Numbered from the stretch's first letter, positions 10,460-20,030 are shown. The stretch: 64,000 bases of DNA from Proteobacteria bacterium UBA2363 (GCA_002344355.1 DDTN01000019.1:121736-185735), one strand, 5' to 3'. The notes: a model not told the origin generated them from the letters alone. Numbers and translations: made by a program.

Positions 10460-11278
10460 ATGCCATTCAAACTTCTGGTTCTGCTCGTGTTTCTCCTGCA
10501 GCTCGCGACGCCGGCCGCGGTCGCCGATCCGCGCCTGGAACTGCCCGCCAGCGTCGTGCAGGGGGCACTGGTCACCGGCCGTGTGCCACCCGGCAGCAGC
10601 GTCCACCTGGGCGAGCGGCCCCTGAGGGTGGCGCCCGACGGCTGGTTCGTGTTCGGCGTCGGCCGCGACCACGGCACCGGGATCGAGCTGCACGCGCGCT
10701 TCCCGGACGGCAGCCGGCATCTGGCGCAGGTGGCGGTCGAACAACGGGCCTGGCGGATCGAACGGGTCGACGGCCTGCCGCCAGCCACCGTCAGTCCCGA
10801 TCCGGCGCTGGCGCGCCGCATCGCAAGCGAGCAGGCCCGGGTCAGCGCGGCCCGCGAGCGCGACGACGATCGCACCGACTTCCTGCAGGCCTTCGCCTGG
10901 CCCGTCCAGGGGCGCGTGAGCGGCGTCTACGGCAGCCAGCGCATCCTCAACGGCGAGCCGCGCAATCCGCACTACGGCCTGGACGTCGCGGCGCCGACCG
11001 GCACGCCGATCCGGGCCCCGGCCGCCGGCCTGGTGATCCTGGCCGAGCCGGACTTCTACCTCACCGGCGGCACGCTCACCCTGGACCATGGCCATGGCGT
11101 GTCCTCGACCTTCATCCACCTGAGCCGGATCGACCGCGCGGTCGGCGAGCGGGTCGAGCAGGGCGAGGTGATCGGCGCGGTCGGGGCGACCGGACGGGCA
11201 ACCGGGCCGCACATGCATTGGGGCATGAACTGGTTCGAGGTCAGGGTCGACCCGCAGCTGCTGCTGCCCAGCCCCTGA
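10460..11278 (+). CDS. M23 family metallopeptidase (LytM-type), secreted
   Basis: 272 residues: a signal peptide (LLVLLVFLLQLATPAAVA), an N-terminal beta-rich region of about 130 residues, then an M23 domain. Zinc and catalytic motifs are visible: HYGLD (the HxxxD motif), a later 'LDHGHG' turn, and HMHWG (the HxH motif). The spacing fits an active zinc endopeptidase of the lysostaphin/LytM fold that cuts peptidoglycan cross-links in the periplasm, or an EnvC/NlpD-like amidase activator if inactive; the motifs argue for activity. It starts 2 bp after yidD, so the two are likely co-transcribed. Confidence 0.9.
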   Translation: MPFKLLVLLVFLLQLATPAAVADPRLELPASVVQGALVTGRVPPGSSVHLGERPLRVAPDGWFVFGVGRDHGTGIELHARFPDGSRHLAQVAVEQRAWRIERVDGLPPATVSPDPALARRIASEQARVSAARERDDDRTDFLQAFAWPVQGRVSGVYGSQRILNGEPRNPHYGLDVAAPTGTPIRAPAAGLVILAEPDFYLTGGTLTLDHGHGVSSTFIHLSRIDRAVGERVEQGEVIGAVGATGRATGPHMHWGMNWFEVRVDPQLLLPSP

Positions 11279-11378
11279 GGCCGCGTCCCGGCGCCTGGGC
11301 GCCGCCGCGAGCGCGCGGCCGCCGCCGGTTGCGGCCGCCGAGGTGCTAAGGTCGCGAGGGGCTGCGAATGGAGGCGCG

Positions 11379-13640
11379 GTGACCGCGGACGAGCACCGGT
11401 ACGACACCGGCACGCAGGGCGAGGGCGCCGGGCTGCGCGACACCCTCGCACGCCACGATGCGCTGCTCGGCCTTTCGGCGGGGCTGGCCGCCGCCCTGCT
11501 GGGCGCCGGCAGCCTGGACCGCACCATCGACGCCGCGCTTGCCGGCCTGGGCCGGGGCACCGGCGTCGACCGGGTCTACCTGTTCGAGCGCCTGGCCAGC
11601 AACGGAACCGATCGCCTGGTCTGCACGCAGACCCACGAGTGGGTCGCGGAGGGCATCGAGCCGCAGATCGACAACCCGGCCCTGAAGGCGCTGGACATGG
11701 ATGCGGTGTATCCCCGTTTCGTGGCCCTGCTCAAGCGCGGCCAGGCGGTGTCGGGCGACATCGATGCGTTCTCGCCCGACGAGCGCGCCCTGCTCGATCC
11801 CCAGGGCATCGTCTCGATCCTGGTGGTGCCGGTGCTGCTCGACGACCGCCTGTGGGGCTTCCTGGGGCTGGACTCGGTGCGCCATGCGCGCACCTGGACG
11901 ACCGTCGAACAGGACGTCCTCAAGCTGCTGGCGGCCAGCCTGGGCGCGGCCCTGCAGCGCCGTCGCGCGGAGGCCGGGCTGCGCCGCGCGGCACGGGTGT
12001 TCGAGAGCACCCGCGACGGCCTGATCGTGGCCAACCTGGATGGCACCATCGTCGACGTCAACCCGGCGCTGGAGCGCACCTGCGGCTACCACCGCAGTGT
12101 CCTGCTGGGGCAGTCCTGGAAGACCTTGCTGGCCGAGGTTCCGGCGCAGGCCGGGCTGGACCAGCGTGTCGCCCTCGCCCTGCGCGACGACGGCCACTGG
12201 CAGGGCGAGTGCCTGATCCGGCACGGCGACGGCAGCCTGGTGCAGCAGTGGCTGAGCGCCAGCCTGATCCCGGGGGACGACGGCCGACCGGCCCAGTTCG
12301 TCGCGGTCACCACCGACGTCAGCGCCCTCAAGGAGTCGGAGTCGAGGCTCGACTTCCTGGCCCATCACGACAGCCTGACCCGCCTGCCCAACCGGCGCCG
12401 GGCCCAGGTCGAGCTGGCCGAGGCGATCGCCAGGACCCGCGGCACCGGCGGCCGGGTCGCCGTGCTGTTCCTGGACCTCGACCGCTTCAAGCAGATCAAC
12501 GACAGCCTCGGCCATCCGGTCGGCGACGAGGTGCTGGCCGAGGTGGTCGGCCGCCTGCGCGGCCGCCTGCGCGGCAACGACCTGCTGGCGCGCTACGGCG
12601 GCGACGAGTTCCTGGTGCTTCTGGAGGGCATCCATGGCGCCGACGAGGCGGTCGCGGTCGCCCGCGAACTGAGCGACTGCCTGCGGCCGCCGATCGACCG
12701 CCCCGGTGGCGCCCTGCACGTCACCGCCAGCGTCGGGATCAGCCTGTTCCCCGACCATGGCGACGATGCCGAGTCGCTGGTGCGCGAGGCCGACCTGGCC
12801 ATGTACCGGGCCAAGCAGTCAGGCCGCGACCGCGTGTTCCTGTACACCGAGGAGATGGCGCAGGCGGTGCAGCACACGCTCAGGCTCGAGCGCCGGCTCC
12901 GCGATGCCCTGGCGCGCGGCGACCTGGCCCTGCACTACCAGCCCCGGCTGGCGCTCGCCGGCAACCGGATCAACGGCGCCGAGGCCCTGCTCCGCGTCGA
13001 CGACGGCGACGGCGGCCTGCTGCCCACCGGCGAGGTGATCCGGCTCGCCGAGGCGCTGGGCCTGATCGTCCCGATCGGCCGCTGGCTGGTCGACGAGGCC
13101 TGCCGGCAGATGCGGGCCTGGGACGAGGCCGGCCTGCCGCCCCTGCCGGTGTCGGTGAACGTCTCGGCGGCGCAGTTCTACGACGACGACCTCGCCGGAA
13201 CCATCGACGCCGCCCTGGCCCGCCACGGCCTGGCCGCCGACCGCCTCGAGGTGGAGCTCACCGAGACCGTCCTGTTCGACCGCCCGGCGCAGGCGGTCGA
13301 GGTGCTCGCCGGCCTGCGCGAGCGCGGCGTCGGCGCCGCGCTCGACGATTTCGGCACCGGCTATTCCAGCCTGTCCTACCTGATGCGGTTCCCGGTCGAG
13401 CGGCTCAAGATCGACCATGTGTTCGTGGCCAGTCTGCTCGACGACGAGCGGGCCACGGCGATCGCCGCCGCGATGGTCAGCCTCGGCCACCGGCTGGGCC
13501 TGCGGATGGTCGCCGAGGGCGTCGAGACCAGCCGCCAGCTCGCGCTGCTGCGCGGCCTGGGCTTCGACGAGGCGCAGGGCTACCTGATCGGCCGGCCGCA
13601 GCCGGCGGCCGACTTCGCCGGCCTGCTGGCCGGCGCCTGA
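11379..13640 (+). CDS. GAF-PAS-GGDEF-EAL cyclic-di-GMP protein
   Basis: 753 residues with four domains in order: GAF (about 20-190), PAS (about 200-315), GGDEF (about 325-480) and EAL (about 495-750). The cyclase motif GGDEF is intact (RYGGDEFLVLL). The EAL domain keeps its metal and catalytic residues: EALLR, NVSAAQF, ELTETV, DDFGTGYSS, LKIDHVF and EGVET. Both diguanylate cyclase and c-di-GMP phosphodiesterase activity are therefore possible, tuned by the two sensor domains. No membrane segment is seen, so the protein is cytoplasmic. I chose GTG at 11379 because a GGAGG ribosome-binding site ends 4 nt before it; the longer frame from 11343 lacks one. Its stop faces the DUF4340 gene. Confidence 0.92.
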   Translation: MTADEHRYDTGTQGEGAGLRDTLARHDALLGLSAGLAAALLGAGSLDRTIDAALAGLGRGTGVDRVYLFERLASNGTDRLVCTQTHEWVAEGIEPQIDNPALKALDMDAVYPRFVALLKRGQAVSGDIDAFSPDERALLDPQGIVSILVVPVLLDDRLWGFLGLDSVRHARTWTTVEQDVLKLLAASLGAALQRRRAEAGLRRAARVFESTRDGLIVANLDGTIVDVNPALERTCGYHRSVLLGQSWKTLLAEVPAQAGLDQRVALALRDDGHWQGECLIRHGDGSLVQQWLSASLIPGDDGRPAQFVAVTTDVSALKESESRLDFLAHHDSLTRLPNRRRAQVELAEAIARTRGTGGRVAVLFLDLDRFKQINDSLGHPVGDEVLAEVVGRLRGRLRGNDLLARYGGDEFLVLLEGIHGADEAVAVARELSDCLRPPIDRPGGALHVTASVGISLFPDHGDDAESLVREADLAMYRAKQSGRDRVFLYTEEMAQAVQHTLRLERRLRDALARGDLALHYQPRLALAGNRINGAEALLRVDDGDGGLLPTGEVIRLAEALGLIVPIGRWLVDEACRQMRAWDEAGLPPLPVSVNVSAAQFYDDDLAGTIDAALARHGLAADRLEVELTETVLFDRPAQAVEVLAGLRERGVGAALDDFGTGYSSLSYLMRFPVERLKIDHVFVASLLDDERATAIAAAMVSLGHRLGLRMVAEGVETSRQLALLRGLGFDEAQGYLIGRPQPAADFAGLLAGA

Positions 13641-13666
13641 GGCCGGCGCGGACGCCCGCAGCCGCG

Positions 13667-14887
13667 TCAGTCGCGCGGCTGCAGCATGTCCTCCATGCCC
13701 TTGTCGAGGTTGGCGAACTTGAAGGCCGGCACCTGGTAGCGCCAGCCGGCCAGGCGCTCCGACAGGGCCGCCACTTCGGCCCGCAGCGCGTCCAGCCGCG
13801 CGGCCACCGCCGCCTCGTCGACGGCATCGGGACCGGCCTCGGCGGCGGCAACGCCGCCGGACTCGTCGCCCCCGTCGCCCGGTCCGGACGCCGCATCATC
13901 GCCGGCGTCTCCCGCGGCCGCCGCGTCGGAATCCGCCGCCTCGGCGCGAAGCTGCGCGACGATGGCGTCGCGGGCGAGCGCCTCGTCGAGCGCGACCTCG
14001 ATGGCCAGCCAGGACGGCAATGCATTGCCGGCGGCGTCGGTGCCGCCCTGCCAGCCGCGCAGCTCGACGATGCGGCCGTCGAACAGCTGGTAGCGGCCGC
14101 GATGGCTGGCCGGCCCGGCGTCGCCGGCGTCGCGCGCGACGTCGTCGAGCACCAGGCCGGCGAGGGTCGATGCCAGGCCGTTGGCGACGAACTCCGACTG
14201 TACGGTGCGGCCCCGCGGCACATCGAGGACGCTGAAGTTCTCCTGGTCCGGAGAAGTCTTGGCCACCCGCAGCACGGCGCCCTCCGGACCGGTCAGCGCC
14301 ACCTCGCGGACCTGGCTGGAGGGGATGTCGAGCAGCTCCCGCCGCAGCCAGGCGCCGACATTGCGGTCCGGCACCAGGTTGCCGCTGACCATCAGGCTGC
14401 GCTGCTCGTCGGGGCGGCGCACGTAGGTGCCCTCGCCCTGCTGGCCGGCGAAGTTCCCGACGATCAGGCGGTCGCTGTGGCCGGCCGACTCGACCTCGAC
14501 CAGCACGCCGCTGGCGCCCTCGGCCTCGATCGGCTCGACGCCGAGCTGGGCGTAGCGCTCGGCGTTGGCGGTCTTGGGCTCGAGGACGCGCGACTCGGCC
14601 AGGTTCAGCAGCGCCAGCCGGACCTTGTCGGCGGCGGCCGGAAAGCCGTCGCGCTCGGCCACGGTCCAGGTGTCGCCGTCGCGCCGGAAGCTGGCCAGCG
14701 GCACGCCGCCGGCGCCGCTGAAGCGCAGCGCGGTGACGTCGTTGAGGCGATCCGACAATCCGGGCAGCGCGGGCTCGCCGAGCAGGCTGCCCTCCGACTC
14801 CGGCGCCCGCTGGGCGACCATCAGGACGGCGAGCAGCACCGCGGCCAGGGCGGCGGCGGCGACCAGGGAGAAGCGGGATGGTGACAT
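13667..14887 (-). CDS. DUF4340 domain protein
   Basis: 406 residues with one N-terminal membrane helix (VAAAALAAVLLAVLMVA), then a periplasmic-type region of DUF4340 sequence: 'LNDVTALRFSGAGG' and 'WTVAERDGFPAAADKVRLAL', with repeats of 'YAQLGVEPIEAEG' type. A low-complexity Ala/Asp/Gly stretch interrupts the C-terminal third (about 310-350). DUF4340 proteins sit at the end of GldA-GldF-GldG-type ABC operons in many bacteria, as here: the gene begins 16 bp after the GldG-like gene. The role is unknown. Confidence 0.85.
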   Translation of the reverse strand: MSPSRFSLVAAAALAAVLLAVLMVAQRAPESEGSLLGEPALPGLSDRLNDVTALRFSGAGGVPLASFRRDGDTWTVAERDGFPAAADKVRLALLNLAESRVLEPKTANAERYAQLGVEPIEAEGASGVLVEVESAGHSDRLIVGNFAGQQGEGTYVRRPDEQRSLMVSGNLVPDRNVGAWLRRELLDIPSSQVREVALTGPEGAVLRVAKTSPDQENFSVLDVPRGRTVQSEFVANGLASTLAGLVLDDVARDAGDAGPASHRGRYQLFDGRIVELRGWQGGTDAAGNALPSWLAIEVALDEALARDAIVAQLRAEAADSDAAAAGDAGDDAASGPGDGGDESGGVAAAEAGPDAVDEAAVAARLDALRAEVAALSERLAGWRYQVPAFKFANLDKGMEDMLQPRD

Positions 14888-14903
14888 GTCGGGTTTCCTC
14901 CGC

Positions 14904-16787
14904 TCAGGCCGCCGCCGCGCCGGCCTCGCGCCGGCGCCGCCGCCACCAGACCAGGCCGGCGACCGCCAGGGTCAGCAGCACCGGCAGCAGCCAGACGTTG
15001 ATGAACTTGAGCCAGCTGCCCAACCGGTCGATGTCGGCGTCGAGCTGGCGGCGGACCTGGCGCAGCTCGCGCCGGATCTCCAGCTGGCGGTTGCGGAAGC
15101 GCTCCAGTTCGGCGCGCTGCTCGGCGCTCAGGATCAGCGCCTGGCCCGGCTCCTGCCGGGTCTGCAGCTCGTTCAGGCGGCGCTCGGTCTCGCCGAGTTC
15201 GTCCTGGAGCTGGCGCTCGGTGTCCCGGAAGCGCTCCTCGGCGCGGCGCTGGATCGCCTCGACCGTGGTGAACGGCCGGCTCGAGGTGGCGCGACCGCGG
15301 ACGCCGATCAGGGCGCTGGACCCGGTCAGCGTGTCGACCGTGTTGATGAACAGGTCGCCGTTGTTGGCGAAGGCGTTGACCAGCCGCTGCCCGAGGAAGT
15401 TCTGCACCTGCACCCACAGCCGGTCGGTCAGCAGGTCGGTGTCGGCGAACACCACGACGTTGCCGGGCTCGGCCGATTCCGAGCGGTGGCCGTCGCCGGC
15501 GCGCTCCGGGAAGGCGGTGGGAAACACGCCATGCAGGCGGCCGGCCAGGACGTGGCGCTCGCCGCTCGGCTGGAAGCCGTCGAACAGGGCGGCCGGGTCG
15601 GGCATGAACTTGAGCCGCTCGGCATCGGCGAGCGCCGACTCGCCGCTGGACTGGATCAGCGGCACCAGTTGCAGCGGGCTGCCCTCGGCCAGGCCGATCG
15701 CGCCGGCGGCCGACACGTTCACCGAGGAGAGCACGCCGGTGATCGCCTCGGCGTCGTTCAGGGCCTCGCGGCCCAGCGCGTGGATGGCCAGGTGCCTGAC
15801 CGGCGGCCGACCGGCCTGCATGCTCACCTGGGCGGCATGGCGGGCGTCGAGGACCACCTTGCCGGGGTCGTACTCGACGCCCCAGGCGCGGAACAGGCGC
15901 GCCAGGTCGGAGCTGCGGTTGGCGAACATCGCCGCGCTCGGGTTCTGCGGGTCGTTGCCGGACTCGTCGGCGTCGGCCAGTGGATCGACGAACACCACCA
16001 GGCGACCGCCGCGCAGCACGAACTGGTCGATCGCGTACAGGGTGTCGTCGGCGAGCTCCTTGGGATGCACCAGCAGCAGCACGCCGATGTCCTCGGCGAT
16101 GGCGGTCAGGCCGGTGGCGGTCAGCTCGCGGACGTCGAACAGCTGGCGCAGCTCCGAGAGGGCCACCCAGGGCTCCGGCATGGTGCGCATCGCCGGATCG
16201 AAGCTGCCGGACATCGGCAACGAGCTGATCAGGCCGACCACCGGCTTGCTCACCTGGTCCAGCTCGTGGACCAGCTTGGCGAGGTCGTACTCGAGGAACG
16301 CCTCCTTGTCCATCTGGAAGAACGGGATCGCCGCCTGGCCGTCGGTGGCGTTGGTGCCGGCCAGGCCGAAGTACAGGTTCTCGCCGGAACGGCCGACCGG
16401 CACCGGCGTCAGGCCGAAGCTGGTGGCGCGGTCCTCCTCCTCGGAGAACGGCAGCGGGTCGATCACGCGCAGCACCAGCTTGCCGCGCGACAGCCCGGCG
16501 AGTTCCTCAAGCAGCTCGCGCACCCGGGTCGCGTAGGCCCGCAGCGGCTGGCCCTGCGGCAGGTCGGCGCTGACCCGGTCGGAGAAGAAGTAGTACAGCG
16601 TGATCGGTTCGTCGATGCCGCGGACGATCTCGCGGGTGCCCTCGGAGACGGTGAACAGGCGGTTCTGGGTGAGGTCGACGCGCAGGCCGCGCAGCAGCAG
16701 GTTGCTGACCAGCAGCACGGCGACCAGCGCAATGCCCAGCAGCACCAGGGTGCCGACGGTGGCGGAACGGCGGTTGGCGGGATTCAT
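14904..16787 (-). CDS. GldG-like ABC-transporter auxiliary protein
   Basis: 627 residues. An N-terminal membrane segment (LVLLGIALVAVLLVSNLLL) is followed by 'RVDLTQNRLFTVSEGTREIV', the opening of the GldG/IFT52-like ABC auxiliary family. A long extracytoplasmic domain and a region with strong coiled-coil character (about 510-590, ERRLNELQTRQ and RRELRQVRRQLDADI) follow, and a second membrane helix near the C-terminus is trailed by RRRRREAG. Family members work with a GldF-type permease. The gliding-motility name comes from Bacteroidetes, and here the substrate is unknown. The start is 13 bp after the permease gene. Confidence 0.87.
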   Translation of the reverse strand: MNPANRRSATVGTLVLLGIALVAVLLVSNLLLRGLRVDLTQNRLFTVSEGTREIVRGIDEPITLYYFFSDRVSADLPQGQPLRAYATRVRELLEELAGLSRGKLVLRVIDPLPFSEEEDRATSFGLTPVPVGRSGENLYFGLAGTNATDGQAAIPFFQMDKEAFLEYDLAKLVHELDQVSKPVVGLISSLPMSGSFDPAMRTMPEPWVALSELRQLFDVRELTATGLTAIAEDIGVLLLVHPKELADDTLYAIDQFVLRGGRLVVFVDPLADADESGNDPQNPSAAMFANRSSDLARLFRAWGVEYDPGKVVLDARHAAQVSMQAGRPPVRHLAIHALGREALNDAEAITGVLSSVNVSAAGAIGLAEGSPLQLVPLIQSSGESALADAERLKFMPDPAALFDGFQPSGERHVLAGRLHGVFPTAFPERAGDGHRSESAEPGNVVVFADTDLLTDRLWVQVQNFLGQRLVNAFANNGDLFINTVDTLTGSSALIGVRGRATSSRPFTTVEAIQRRAEERFRDTERQLQDELGETERRLNELQTRQEPGQALILSAEQRAELERFRNRQLEIRRELRQVRRQLDADIDRLGSWLKFINVWLLPVLLTLAVAGLVWWRRRRREAGAAAA

Positions 16788-16800
16788 GGCGGTGGCGTCC

Positions 16801-17538
16801 TCAGTCGGCCTTCTTCATCTCGACCACGATGGCGCAGGCGTACAGCCAGGCGGCGATCATCAGGCCGAAGTAGACGAGATCGCGCAGGTCGATCACGCCC
16901 TTGCTGATGGCGTTGAAGTGGGTCAGGAAGCTGAGCGAGGCGATGCCGTCGACCAGCGCCTGCGGCGCCCAGCCGCTGAACGCATCGAGCACCAGCGGGT
17001 AGCCGGCCAGCAGCAGCAGGAAGCACACCACGACGGTGAGGATGAAGGCGATCACCTGGTTGCGGGTGGCCGCCGACAGGCAGGAGCCGATCGCCAGGAA
17101 GGCCCCGGCCATCAGCAGGCTGCCGATGTAGCCGGCGAGGATGGCGCCGTTGTCCGGGCTGCCAAGGTAGTTGACGGTGATCCAGACCGGGAAGGTCAGG
17201 GCCAGGGCAATGGCGATGAAGGCCCAGGCCGCCAGGAACTTGCCGAGCACCGCCTGGCCCATGGTCACCGGCAGCGTCAGCAGCAGCTCGATGGTGCCCG
17301 ACTTGCGCTCCTCGGCCCACAGCCGCATCGACACCGCCGGGACCAGGAACAGGTACAGCCAGGGGTGGAAGGTGAAGAAGGCGCCGAGGTCGGCCTGGCC
17401 GCGCTCGAAGAAGCCGCCCAGGTAGAACGCCATGGCGGCGGCGAGGATCAGGAAGATCAGGATGAACACGTAGGCGACCGGAGTCGCGAAGTAGCCGGCC
17501 AGCTCGCGCCGGAACAGGCTGATGACGGGCGATCTCAT
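16801..17538 (-). CDS. ABC transporter permease (GldF-like, ABC-2 type)
   Basis: 245 residues with six hydrophobic segments. 'LFRRELAGYFATPVAYVFILIF' (read in parts) is typical of ABC-2 permeases of the GldF/NosY kind, and 'LWAEERKSGTIELLLTLPV' is the conserved coupling region after the second helix. The start ATG at 17538 overlaps the stop of the ATP-binding gene by 4 bp. It pairs with the preceding ATPase and the following GldG-like protein in an exporter-type complex of unknown substrate. Confidence 0.9.
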   Translation of the reverse strand: MRSPVISLFRRELAGYFATPVAYVFILIFLILAAAMAFYLGGFFERGQADLGAFFTFHPWLYLFLVPAVSMRLWAEERKSGTIELLLTLPVTMGQAVLGKFLAAWAFIAIALALTFPVWITVNYLGSPDNGAILAGYIGSLLMAGAFLAIGSCLSAATRNQVIAFILTVVVCFLLLLAGYPLVLDAFSGWAPQALVDGIASLSFLTHFNAISKGVIDLRDLVYFGLMIAAWLYACAIVVEMKKAD

Positions 17539-18476
17539 CGGCGCACCCCCTCCTTGTGCACCGGCAGGGTGATCTGCCGGAAGACCTCGTCCAGGCGGCC
17601 CGACTCCAGGGCCAGTTCGTCGACCGCGAAACCCCGGTCGCGGATCAGGGCGCTGACCGCCGGGAACAGCGGCTTGCCGGCCTTGGGGAAGGCGGTGACC
17701 CGGCCGTCCTGGGGATCCACCTCGACCTGGGCGACCTCGTCGAGGGCGCGCAGCGCGGCGACCAGCGCCGGGGTGTCGGCGCAGCTCAGCGACACCGCGC
17801 CGTGGAAGCGGGAACGGCGCTCCAGCTCGGCCGGCGTGGCATCGGCGAGCAGCCGGCCGCCGGCGATGACGATGGCGCGGGTGCACACGGCATGCACCTC
17901 CTCGAGGATGTGCGTCGAGATGACGATGATCTTGTCCTTCGCCATCGCCTGGATCAGGGAGCGCACTTCGTGCTTCTGGTTCGGGTCCAGGCCGTCGGTC
18001 GGCTCGTCGAGGATCAGCACCTGGGGATCGTGCAGGATCGCCTGGGCCAGCCCGACCCGGCGCTTGAAGCCCTTCGACAGGGTCTCGATGGACTGGTCGA
18101 GCACGCGCTGCAGGTTCAGCCGCTCGACGACCTCGGCGATCCGGCGCGCGCGCAGCGCCCCGTCGAGGCCGCGGATGTCGGCGATGAAGCCGAGGAACTG
18201 GCGCGGGGTCATCTCGCCCCAGGCCGGCGCGCCTTCCGGCAGGTAGCCGATCAGGCGCTTGGCGGCGAGCGGCTCGGCCTGGATGTCGTGGCCGGCGACG
18301 CTGATGGTGCCGGCGCTGGGCGCCAGGAAGCCGGCGATCATCTTCATGGTCGTCGACTTGCCGGCGCCGTTGGGCCCCAGGAAACCGAGGACCTGGCCGG
18401 GCTCGACCCGGAAGCTGATGTCGTCGACGGCCAGCAGCTGGCCGTATCGTTTGCTGAGGTGGCTGATCTCGATCAT
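17535..18476 (-). CDS. ABC transporter ATP-binding protein (GldA-like)
   Basis: 313 residues. It has Walker A GPNGAGKST, a signature region 'LSKGFKRRVGLAQAI', Walker B 'VLILDEPTDGLDP' and the H-loop region VISTHILEEV. The C-terminal ~90 residues form the regulatory tail common to ABC-2 exporters of the CcmA/GldA type. It is the first gene of the four-gene operon with the permease, GldG-like and DUF4340 genes. The ATG at 18476 begins the typical MIEISHLSKRYG; the longer upstream frame has non-conserved sequence. Confidence 0.92.
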   Translation of the reverse strand: MIEISHLSKRYGQLLAVDDISFRVEPGQVLGFLGPNGAGKSTTMKMIAGFLAPSAGTISVAGHDIQAEPLAAKRLIGYLPEGAPAWGEMTPRQFLGFIADIRGLDGALRARRIAEVVERLNLQRVLDQSIETLSKGFKRRVGLAQAILHDPQVLILDEPTDGLDPNQKHEVRSLIQAMAKDKIIVISTHILEEVHAVCTRAIVIAGGRLLADATPAELERRSRFHGAVSLSCADTPALVAALRALDEVAQVEVDPQDGRVTAFPKAGKPLFPAVSALIRDRGFAVDELALESGRLDEVFRQITLPVHKEGVRR

Positions 18477-18746
18477 GCGCTGTTCCCGATGGAGGGCAAT
18501 GCGGTGAAGCTGGCCAAGGGCGTCATGCCGTCGGGCGCGGATCGGGGGCGGCCAGGCCGCCGGTCCGGACCACCCCTGGGCGCGGACGGAACTCGGCATC
18601 ATCCGGCGGTCGGCGCCGCCGGCGATCGGCAATGAACATGGGGCGCCGGAAAAGTTCCCGCCGGCGCGCGCGGGGCGACGACTCGAGGGCGCGACGGCTG
18701 GCGCGGTCCGCCGCCTGGAATATCGCCCCTCCGGGCCCGCCAGGCC

Positions 18747-18773
18747 CGTCCGCCGCGCGCGGCGCGGCGGACG
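18747..18773 (-). terminator. Hairpin downstream of the SRPBCC-GyrI gene
   Basis: A perfect 11-bp stem (CGTCCGCCGCG at 18747-18757, complement 18763-18773) with a 5-nt loop begins 15 nt past the stop codon at 18789. There is no U-tract. It lies in the 312-bp gap 18477-18788, which otherwise can only hold the promoter of the ABC operon; I see no gene there. Confidence 0.5.
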
Positions 18774-18788
18774 GCGCGACCGGGCCGG

Positions 18789-19838
18789 TCAGTGCACCGG
18801 CAGGTAGAGATTGGTCTCGAGGTCGGCCTCGCGCAGGCCGTTCTCGCCCTCGCCGCCGGTGTCGTTGAGGAACTCCTCGAACAGGCTGCCGTTGGTGCGG
18901 TAGCCGTTGGCGCCGGCCCAGGCCATCAGCATGTCGCGCTGGCGCGGCAGGTCCCAGCGGGCGCCGACATGCGCGACCTTGAGGTAGTTGCCGCCCTGGA
19001 TCACGCCGAAGCTCACGTTCTCGGGAAGGTCGGCCTCGGTCTCCTCGATCGGGATCGCGGCGGTGAAGTCGTAGTTCTGGCCGTAGCGGTTGAGCACCGC
19101 CAGGCGCGGGCCGGTCCGGGTCAGCCGCTGGATGTCGATGAGGGCGACCAGGGTCTGGGTGAACTGCCGGACCGTCGGCTGGATCGAGTAGGGCTGGTTG
19201 GTGGCGGCCTGTCCGTTGATCTGGATGACGTTCTTGGGATTCATCGTCACCAGGACGGGCGGCGTCTCCTCGTAGTCGTCGGAGTAGTCGACGTCGGGCA
19301 GCGACTCGACCCGGGTCTTGACCTGGGCGAGGGAGAACAGCAGGTCGTCGCCGACGTGGCTTTCCAGGTACATGCCGTGGACACGGCCGATCAGGTCCCA
19401 GCCGTAGTCGACTTCCATGACCATGGTCGCCAGCACGCCGCCGGTCTCGTTCTCGCGCAGGCGCAGGTCGACGGTCTTGGTCTCGCCGCGGAACGGCGCG
19501 TCCAGGCTGTAGCGGATGAGCTCGCCCTCGCGCTGCTCGACGACCTCCATGCTGCCGCTGCCGATGTAGGGATCGCGGCTGCTGACCCAGGACGCGCGGG
19601 CGCCCGGACCGCTGCTGGCCTCGCTGAAGGTGTAGCTGATGCCCGGATCGCGCTTGCGCCACGGCGACCAGGTCGGGAACTGCCGGAACGACTTGACCAC
19701 GTCGTAGACCTGGACCGGCGGGTGGTGGATGTCCAGCGAACGCTCGACCCGCGCCTTGCTCGGCAGCAGCGCCATCAGCACCACGAAGAAGACCGCGGTG
19801 AAGATCGCGGCAAGCAGCAACTCCTTGATGAAACGCAT
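18789..19838 (-). CDS. SRPBCC (START-like) plus GyrI-like domain protein
   Basis: 349 residues. An N-terminal membrane helix (LLLAAIFTAVFFVVLMALL) is followed by an SRPBCC/polyketide-cyclase-like domain ('VERSLDIHHPPVQVYDVV', 'FPTWSPW', about residues 30-175) and a GyrI-like ligand-binding domain (about 200-345, 'VIQGGNYLKVAHVGARWDL'). Both folds bind small hydrophobic ligands in other proteins. The combination with a membrane anchor suggests a periplasmic or membrane-associated binder, but no ligand or process can be assigned. It is transcribed alone. Confidence 0.8.
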   Translation of the reverse strand: MRFIKELLLAAIFTAVFFVVLMALLPSKARVERSLDIHHPPVQVYDVVKSFRQFPTWSPWRKRDPGISYTFSEASSGPGARASWVSSRDPYIGSGSMEVVEQREGELIRYSLDAPFRGETKTVDLRLRENETGGVLATMVMEVDYGWDLIGRVHGMYLESHVGDDLLFSLAQVKTRVESLPDVDYSDDYEETPPVLVTMNPKNVIQINGQAATNQPYSIQPTVRQFTQTLVALIDIQRLTRTGPRLAVLNRYGQNYDFTAAIPIEETEADLPENVSFGVIQGGNYLKVAHVGARWDLPRQRDMLMAWAGANGYRTNGSLFEEFLNDTGGEGENGLREADLETNLYLPVH

Positions 19839-19988
19839 TTAGGTCTTCTCCGGGTGCGTTGGATCGAGCGACCCGGAATGGTAGCGGTGCGGGGGGTCGA
19901 TTGCCAACGGTCGCTGAACGCGGCGCCGGATCGCCCCGCCGCAGGCGAAACGCCGCGCGCGGCCGGGTGTCGCGGATTACCCGCACCG

Positions 19989-20030
19989 GACCCGGACGGT
20001 TGCCGGAGGCCGGCGAACCGGCAACGGGTC
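19989..20030 (-). terminator. Hairpin after the LuxR-type regulator
   Basis: GACCC (19989-19993) and GTTGCCGG (19999-20006) are matched by CCGGCAAC (20018-20025) and GGGTC (20026-20030), forming an interrupted stem downstream of the response regulator stop at 20215. It may end that operon. The 376-bp gap 19839-20214 contains no gene that I can support; the rest is GC-rich sequence without visible motifs. Confidence 0.35.

Noticed and set aside
11639..14884. 1081-residue plus-strand reading frame overlapping the GGDEF-EAL and DUF4340 genes
   Set aside because: Arginine/proline/glycine-rich translation typical of an off-frame shadow in GC-rich DNA; the real genes on both strands have clear domains.
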